The notes beneath the pieces are model-generated. The model searched no databases. It saw only the letters and a program-made list of their open reading frames with translations, and was not told the origin of the DNA. This document shows positions 30,429 through 34,061 of a stretch of 34,061 bases of DNA, piece after piece. The stretch is from contig VXRJ01000023.1 of the NCBI GenBank assembly GCA_009838525.1, forward strand, positions 1-34,061. The letters run 5' to 3'. The stretch is from Acidobacteriota bacterium. Lineage in GTDB: Bacteria; Acidobacteriota; Vicinamibacteria; Vicinamibacterales; UBA8438. The translations under genes were made by a program, and so were the position numbers. Position 1 is the first letter of the stretch, and each line of letters opens with the position of its first letter.

Positions 30429-31037
30429 CTAACTCCTGGCAGCCTTGCGAGCCCGCACGCGGCTGCGCGTACGTAACTGCACGAGCGCGCCGCAGAGGCC
30501 CAGAACCAGCCAGCCGATGGCGAACGGAGCGTGGCCGTCAATCGGCACCATCGGAAAGAGCTGCGTCACATCACCGGTTGTGGCAGTGACCGCCGCCTCG
30601 TTCCCCGCGAGCGCCATGCCGCCCACGATGGCCGTCCAGCCACCGAGAAACGCGGTGGCGGCGATGAGTACATAGTGACGCACCAGCAACATCACGAGCG
30701 CTCCGCCGACGCTCGTGGCCAGGAGCACCCTGACGTCGGGATCTCCTTCCATCGCCAGGTTCAGGATGAACGCGGCGAGTCCGGCGCCCAACAGGGCGAC
30801 GCCGGCCAGGTAGAAACCGATGGCGAGCCCCGCCCCCACCAGGCCGCCGGCAACCGTGGCGGCGATCAATTCCCACGCCGCAAGGTCTCCGGCGATCAGC
30901 GGCGTAATGATGATGCCGGCCACGAACCCGTACAGGGCGAGCAGCGCCCGCAGCAGCCGGTAGCCGGCGAGGGTCGCTACCAGCCCGCCGCCAAGTAGAA
31001 TGACGGCCACGGGCAGCTGGAGCGACACGGACGGCAT
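30429..31037 (-). CDS. Multi-TM membrane protein (DUF4203/TMEM198-like)
   Basis: This protein of about 202 residues is almost entirely hydrophobic, with some seven membrane segments (VAVILLGGGLVATLAGY, LIAATVAGGLVGAGLAIGFYL, VALLGAGLAAFILNLAM, LIAATAFLGGWTAIVGGMALA, FAIGWLVLGLCGALVQL). It ends in a basic tail (RTRSRVRARKAARS) consistent with a cytoplasmic C-terminus. The glycine-rich repeated hydrophobic hairpins resemble the DUF4203/TM198-like family, whose function is unknown. The start at ATG 31037 excludes a 32-codon upstream extension without membrane character. It is divergent from the flippase fusion gene. Confidence 0.7.
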   Translation of the reverse strand: MPSVSLQLPVAVILLGGGLVATLAGYRLLRALLALYGFVAGIIITPLIAGDLAAWELIAATVAGGLVGAGLAIGFYLAGVALLGAGLAAFILNLAMEGDPDVRVLLATSVGGALVMLLVRHYVLIAATAFLGGWTAIVGGMALAGNEAAVTATTGDVTQLFPMVPIDGHAPFAIGWLVLGLCGALVQLRTRSRVRARKAARS

Positions 31038-31102
31038 GATCGGCTGATTATGACAGCCACCACCCCAGGCGTTCTTCGCGGCTGACTGCCGATCCGCCAC
31101 TG

Positions 31103-32824
31103 ATGACGCCACCCGCACCCGCCGCAGCTCCACGCTACCGGATGGTCGTCGGCCTGCTCACCGCGGCAGGCGGCCTGGCGCTCTTCTGGTACTTCGTCCG
31201 CCAGGCCGGCGTCGCCGATATCGCGGCCGGGGTCCGCAACCTGGGCTGGGCGTTCGGCCTCGTGCTGCTGCTTTCGGGAATGCGGTTTGCCGTCCGCTCG
31301 ATCGCCTGGATCCGCTGCATGCCGCCCGGTCACGGACTGCGGCTGCGCGACGTCCTGCCCGCCTTCATCGCCGGGGACGCGGTGGGCAACCTCGCGCCGT
31401 TCGGCGTCGTCGTCGGCGAGCCGGCCAAGTCCGCCTGCCTCGCGGACCGTGCGCCAATCAACCGTACGTTCCCGGCCCTCGCGGTGGAGACGCTCTTCTA
31501 CACGCTGTCCATCGTCGTGCTGCTGATAGCCGGGGCGGCGGCGCTGCTGCTCATCGTGCGGCCCCCGGAATCCGACTGGCGCGCCGGCGTGGCGGTCGTG
31601 GGACTGCTGACCGCCGGCGTCGCGGCGGCGCACTGGATCCTCTGGCGGAGGATTCCCGTCGCGAGCGCCACGCTCAGCCTGCTCCGCCTCGACGCGGGGA
31701 CCGGAGCCCTGGGGCGGCTCGCACGCCGCGTGAAGCGTCTGGAATCGCACCTGCACCGCGACTATCCCCGCGACTGGCGGCGCGTCCTGCTGCTGGGCGG
31801 CCTCGAGGTGACCTTCCCCCTGCTGTCGATGGTCGAGGTCTGGGTGGTCCTGTCGATCATCGGAGGGCGTCCGCCGACCCTCGTCGAGGCTTTCGTCTTC
31901 GAAGCCGCAAACCGCTTCGTCAACGTCGTCTTCAAGTTCGTGCCGCTGCGGTTCGGCGTCGATGAAGCCGGAACCGGCATGCTGGCGGAACTGCTGGCGT
32001 TCGGCACCGCGGCGGGCGTCACCCTCGCCATCGTGCGGAAGGGCCGGATGCTCGTCTGGGCCGCGGTCGGCGTCGCCTTCCTTGTGCGGCGCGGGTTGTC
32101 GATCGCGCAGTTGGGGGCCGTGGCGACACGGGGACGTGACAGCGTCGCTGTCGCGATCATGGCGCGCTCGCCGGAAGGCCCCCGTGCACCGAAAGGACGG
32201 TTGCGCGACGTGGTGCCGGACGAAGCGGACCGGCGCCGCCTGTACGCCGCGTTCCTGGCCGATACCGTCGCGGCGTGCCGCACGCTCGACGGGGTCAGCC
32301 TATGGGTGGCGTACGCGCCCGAGGGCGGACGCGACGGGTTTGCCGCGGCAGGCATCGATGACGCCGAGCTGATCGCGCAGCGGGGCGACGACCTCGGCGG
32401 ACGCGAACGGGCCCTGTTCAACGATCTGTTCGCGGAGGGGTTCGGCTCCGTCGTCGTGATCGGATCCGACCTGCCGACGCTCCCCGCGTCGCATGTCGCC
32501 GACGCCGCGCGCATGCTGCGCGACACCCCCGCCGTGCTCGGCCGGGCCGAAGACGGTGGCTACTATCTGATCGGCCTGGCCGCCCCGCCGCCGGGCGGCG
32601 ACTTGCCCGACCTCTTCACCGGAGTGCGTTGGGGCACCGCGGATGCCTTTGAAGACACCTTGCGCGCCGCCGAAACGGCGCGCGTGGCGATGGATCAGGT
32701 GGCGCCGTGGTACGACGTCGACGATGCCGCGGGGCTGGCCCGCCTCAAGCGCGACCTCGAAGGCGACGCCTCGGCCCCGGCCACCGCCGCGGCCCTATCC
32801 GCGCTGCGCCGCGCCGGCGGCTGA
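31103..32824 (+). CDS. Fusion: lysylphosphatidylglycerol-synthase-TM/flippase-like domain + TIGR04282-type glycosyltransferase
   Basis: This 573-residue protein is in two parts. Residues ~14-335 are membrane segments of the UPF0104/LPG_synthase_TM type (LLTAAGGLALFWYFVRQAG, then GDAVGNLAPFGVVVGEPAKS, a motif near the family's conserved G-N-x-x-P-x-G-x-G-E). Residues ~345-570 are a small GT-A domain of the TIGR04282/DUF2064 family (AVAIMARSPEG, IGSDLPTLP, AEDGGYYLIGL, PWYDVDDAAGLARL). The two are usually separate genes, though often neighbours. The fusion would place sugar transfer next to a lipid-linked export or scaffold domain at the inner membrane. The substrate is unknown. The frame is continuous, so the fusion is not a sequencing join by obvious sign. 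Confidence 0.85.
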   Translation: MTPPAPAAAPRYRMVVGLLTAAGGLALFWYFVRQAGVADIAAGVRNLGWAFGLVLLLSGMRFAVRSIAWIRCMPPGHGLRLRDVLPAFIAGDAVGNLAPFGVVVGEPAKSACLADRAPINRTFPALAVETLFYTLSIVVLLIAGAAALLLIVRPPESDWRAGVAVVGLLTAGVAAAHWILWRRIPVASATLSLLRLDAGTGALGRLARRVKRLESHLHRDYPRDWRRVLLLGGLEVTFPLLSMVEVWVVLSIIGGRPPTLVEAFVFEAANRFVNVVFKFVPLRFGVDEAGTGMLAELLAFGTAAGVTLAIVRKGRMLVWAAVGVAFLVRRGLSIAQLGAVATRGRDSVAVAIMARSPEGPRAPKGRLRDVVPDEADRRRLYAAFLADTVAACRTLDGVSLWVAYAPEGGRDGFAAAGIDDAELIAQRGDDLGGRERALFNDLFAEGFGSVVVIGSDLPTLPASHVADAARMLRDTPAVLGRAEDGGYYLIGLAAPPPGGDLPDLFTGVRWGTADAFEDTLRAAETARVAMDQVAPWYDVDDAAGLARLKRDLEGDASAPATAAALSALRRAGG

Positions 32825-32833
32825 TCCCGGCCG

Positions 32834-33430
32834 TCACAGGTCACGGCGGCCTTCCATCGCCTTGTGGATGGTGACGTCGTCGGCATACTCGAGGTCGCCG
32901 CCGACCGGAAGCCCCATGGCGATCCGCGTGACGCGCAGGCCGATCGGCTTGAGCAGTTTGGCCAGATAGATGGCGGTCGCCTCCCCTTCGACGTTCGGAT
33001 TCGTGGCGATGATGACTTCCTCCACGCTACCGTTGCGGACACGGTCGAGCAGGCCCTTGATGCGGAGTTCGTCCGGCCCTACCCCCTGCAGCGGCGACAG
33101 TGCTCCCATCAACACGTGGTAGGCGCCGTTGAACTCCCTGGTCCGCTCCACGGCGCTGACGTTGTGCGGCTCCTCGACGACGCAGATGACCTTCCGGTCG
33201 CGCCCGTCGTGCGTGCAGTAGTAGCAGGGGTCGGCGTCAGTGATGTTGTTGCAGGTCGAGCAGTAGGTGATCTGCTCCTTGACGTTGCGGATCGCCTCGA
33301 CCAGCTCCTCGACGTCGGACCGTGCCTGACGCAACAGATGAAACGCCAGCCGTTGCGCACCCTTGGCGCCAATGCCCGGCAACCGCTGCAGTTGGTCGAT
33401 CAGCTCGCGCAGCGGACGGACCTCGGTCAT
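32834..33430 (-). CDS. recR: Recombination mediator RecR
   Basis: This 198-residue protein acts with RecF/RecO to load RecA onto gapped DNA. The helix-hairpin-helix segment is [17 protein letters not shown] at 17-33, the zinc finger cysteines are C57, C60, C69 and C72, and the Toprim domain begins at [15 protein letters not shown] (about 81-95), with [16 protein letters not shown] later. It overlaps ybaB by ATGA, forming the widespread dnaX-ybaB-recR unit. Length and motifs are standard. Confidence 0.97.
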   Translation of the reverse strand: MTEVRPLRELIDQLQRLPGIGAKGAQRLAFHLLRQARSDVEELVEAIRNVKEQITYCSTCNNITDADPCYYCTHDGRDRKVICVVEEPHNVSAVERTREFNGAYHVLMGALSPLQGVGPDELRIKGLLDRVRNGSVEEVIIATNPNVEGEATAIYLAKLLKPIGLRVTRIAMGLPVGGDLEYADDVTIHKAMEGRRDL

Positions 33431-33738
33431 CCGGTCAATCCCGGGATGCCGAGCCCCCCCATCATCCCGCGCATCCGGCCGCCGACTTCCTCGTCCACTT
33501 TCCGCTGCGCGTCACTGATCGCCGCGACAATGAGATCCTGCAGCATCTCGACGTCGTCCTTCGAGACCACCTCCGGATCGATCGTGATCGAGCGGACCTG
33601 CTTCATGCCGTTCATGACGACCGTCACCATGCCGCCGCCCGCGGTAGCCTCCACCTGGGCCTCGGCCAGTTCGCGCTGCAGGCGCTCCTGCATCTGCTGC
33701 GCCTGCTTCATCATCTGCTGTGCCTGTTGAATGTTCAT
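33427..33738 (-). CDS. ybaB: YbaB/EbfC family nucleoid-associated protein
   Basis: This 103-residue DNA-binding protein has a Gln/Met-rich start ([18 protein letters not shown]), then [25 protein letters not shown] and [16 protein letters not shown], the YbaB fold. The C-terminus is a short Gly/Met-rich tail ([12 protein letters not shown]). It is coupled by ATGA overlaps both to the upstream dnaX and to the downstream recR. Confidence 0.96.
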   Translation of the reverse strand: MNIQQAQQMMKQAQQMQERLQRELAEAQVEATAGGGMVTVVMNGMKQVRSITIDPEVVSKDDVEMLQDLIVAAISDAQRKVDEEVGGRMRGMMGGLGIPGLTG

Positions 33739-34061
33739 GAGATCTTCTCAATACGGGTGATCTCCGCCGGAAACACCTCCAGCATCGCCTTCACCGCAGC
33801 GTTCTCCCTCACCCTGGCCCGCAGTTCCTCTGCGCCTTCGTCATCTTGGGCGCCGGCGTCCGCATCCGCTTCCCGGGCGCCGGCGTCCGCACCCGCCCTC
33901 GGCGCGTCGGAGCGTGCCTGCACGGAGGTCTCCGCGGCGGTCGTGCCGGATCCCGCCGCGCGCCCTGGCGAAGCCGGCGGTGGCGTTGCCGGCCGGTGCG
34001 ATCCGCTCCCAGCCACCCGGCCCCCGGCCAACCGGCGCTCCGCCCCTCCGCCGTCCGGCGC
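33735..34061 (-). CDS. dnaX: DNA polymerase III subunit gamma/tau, C-terminal part (runs off window)
   Basis: Only the last ~108 residues are visible, and the frame is open to the window edge. The final segment [27 protein letters not shown] is the typical end of acidobacterial and deltaproteobacterial-like gamma/tau subunits. Before it is an Ala/Asp/Pro-rich linker ([18 protein letters not shown]). The identification rests on this tail and on its position ahead of ybaB and recR. The AAA+ domain is outside the window. Confidence 0.85.
   Translation of the reverse strand, partial: APDGGGAERRLAGGRVAGSGSHRPATPPPASPGRAAGSGTTAAETSVQARSDAPRAGADAGAREADADAGAQDDEGAEELRARVRENAAVKAMLEVFPAEITRIEKIS

Overview
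The window is about 34 kb of GC-rich DNA with densely packed, mostly minus-strand genes. Its gene content points to an Acidobacteriota bacterium, most like the Vicinamibacteria-type lineages. The reasons are a TonB-dependent receptor with a carboxypeptidase-regulatory-like N-terminal domain, a 'VWFA-related acidobacterial' type protein, several secreted monoheme cytochromes fused to a copper-monooxygenase-like fold, and many secreted beta-propeller proteins. Species and habitat cannot be read from the sequence. The first ~110 bases are homopolymer-rich and look like a damaged contig end.

Layout. 33-2569 (-): a YjbQ-family protein followed by two translationally coupled M16 peptidase-like genes, the last cut by the damaged end. 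2643-3224 (+): a small secreted protein. 3237-5911 (-): a two-TM small protein, a bactofilin-like plus multi-TM protein, and an NHL propeller protein that resembles peptidyl-hydroxyglycine lyase (PAL). 5982-9300 (-): acyl-CoA dehydrogenase, NADPH-dependent FMN reductase, and a secreted seven-motif FG-GAP/VCBS protein. 9332-16237: the core of interest, three cytochrome c/PHM-like genes (14912, 11570, 10253; all -) interleaved with three paralogous secreted beta-sandwich proteins (13921 -, 13103 +, 9332 -). 16326-18639 (-): a PQQ-type beta-propeller and an LVIVD-repeat propeller. 18677-21493 (+): a TonB-dependent receptor with a 60-residue Asp/His tract. 21506-24682 (-): BON-domain protein, VWA-like protein and a fourth cytochrome/PHM-like gene. 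24752-27187 (+): a GT-C glycosyltransferase/TPR protein and a DUF1801-type protein.

27215-30251 is a small island bounded by 23-bp perfect direct repeats that copy the 3' end of tRNA-Asn(GTT), which lies intact at 30228-30303. It holds a nucleotidyltransferase gene with an overlapping partner (toxin-antitoxin-like layout), a truncated IS110-family transposase and a small outer-membrane beta-barrel. No integrase is visible, so it appears to be a decayed or non-autonomous element. After the tRNA come a membrane protein, a lipid-flippase/glycosyltransferase fusion, and the classic recR-ybaB-dnaX cluster (-), with dnaX running off the window end.

How the parts may work together. The four cytochrome/PHM-like proteins each keep one CxxCH heme site and all six copper ligands expected of PHM-type monooxygenases. 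I infer that they are exported oxidases or monooxygenases in which the fused heme supplies the electrons that ascorbate gives to animal PHM. The three beta-sandwich paralogs sit next to them and may be partners or substrate-binding subunits. The PAL-like propeller and the Asp/His-rich receptor (possible metal uptake) could extend this into a copper-dependent periplasmic or outer-membrane system. That link is inference from co-location only.
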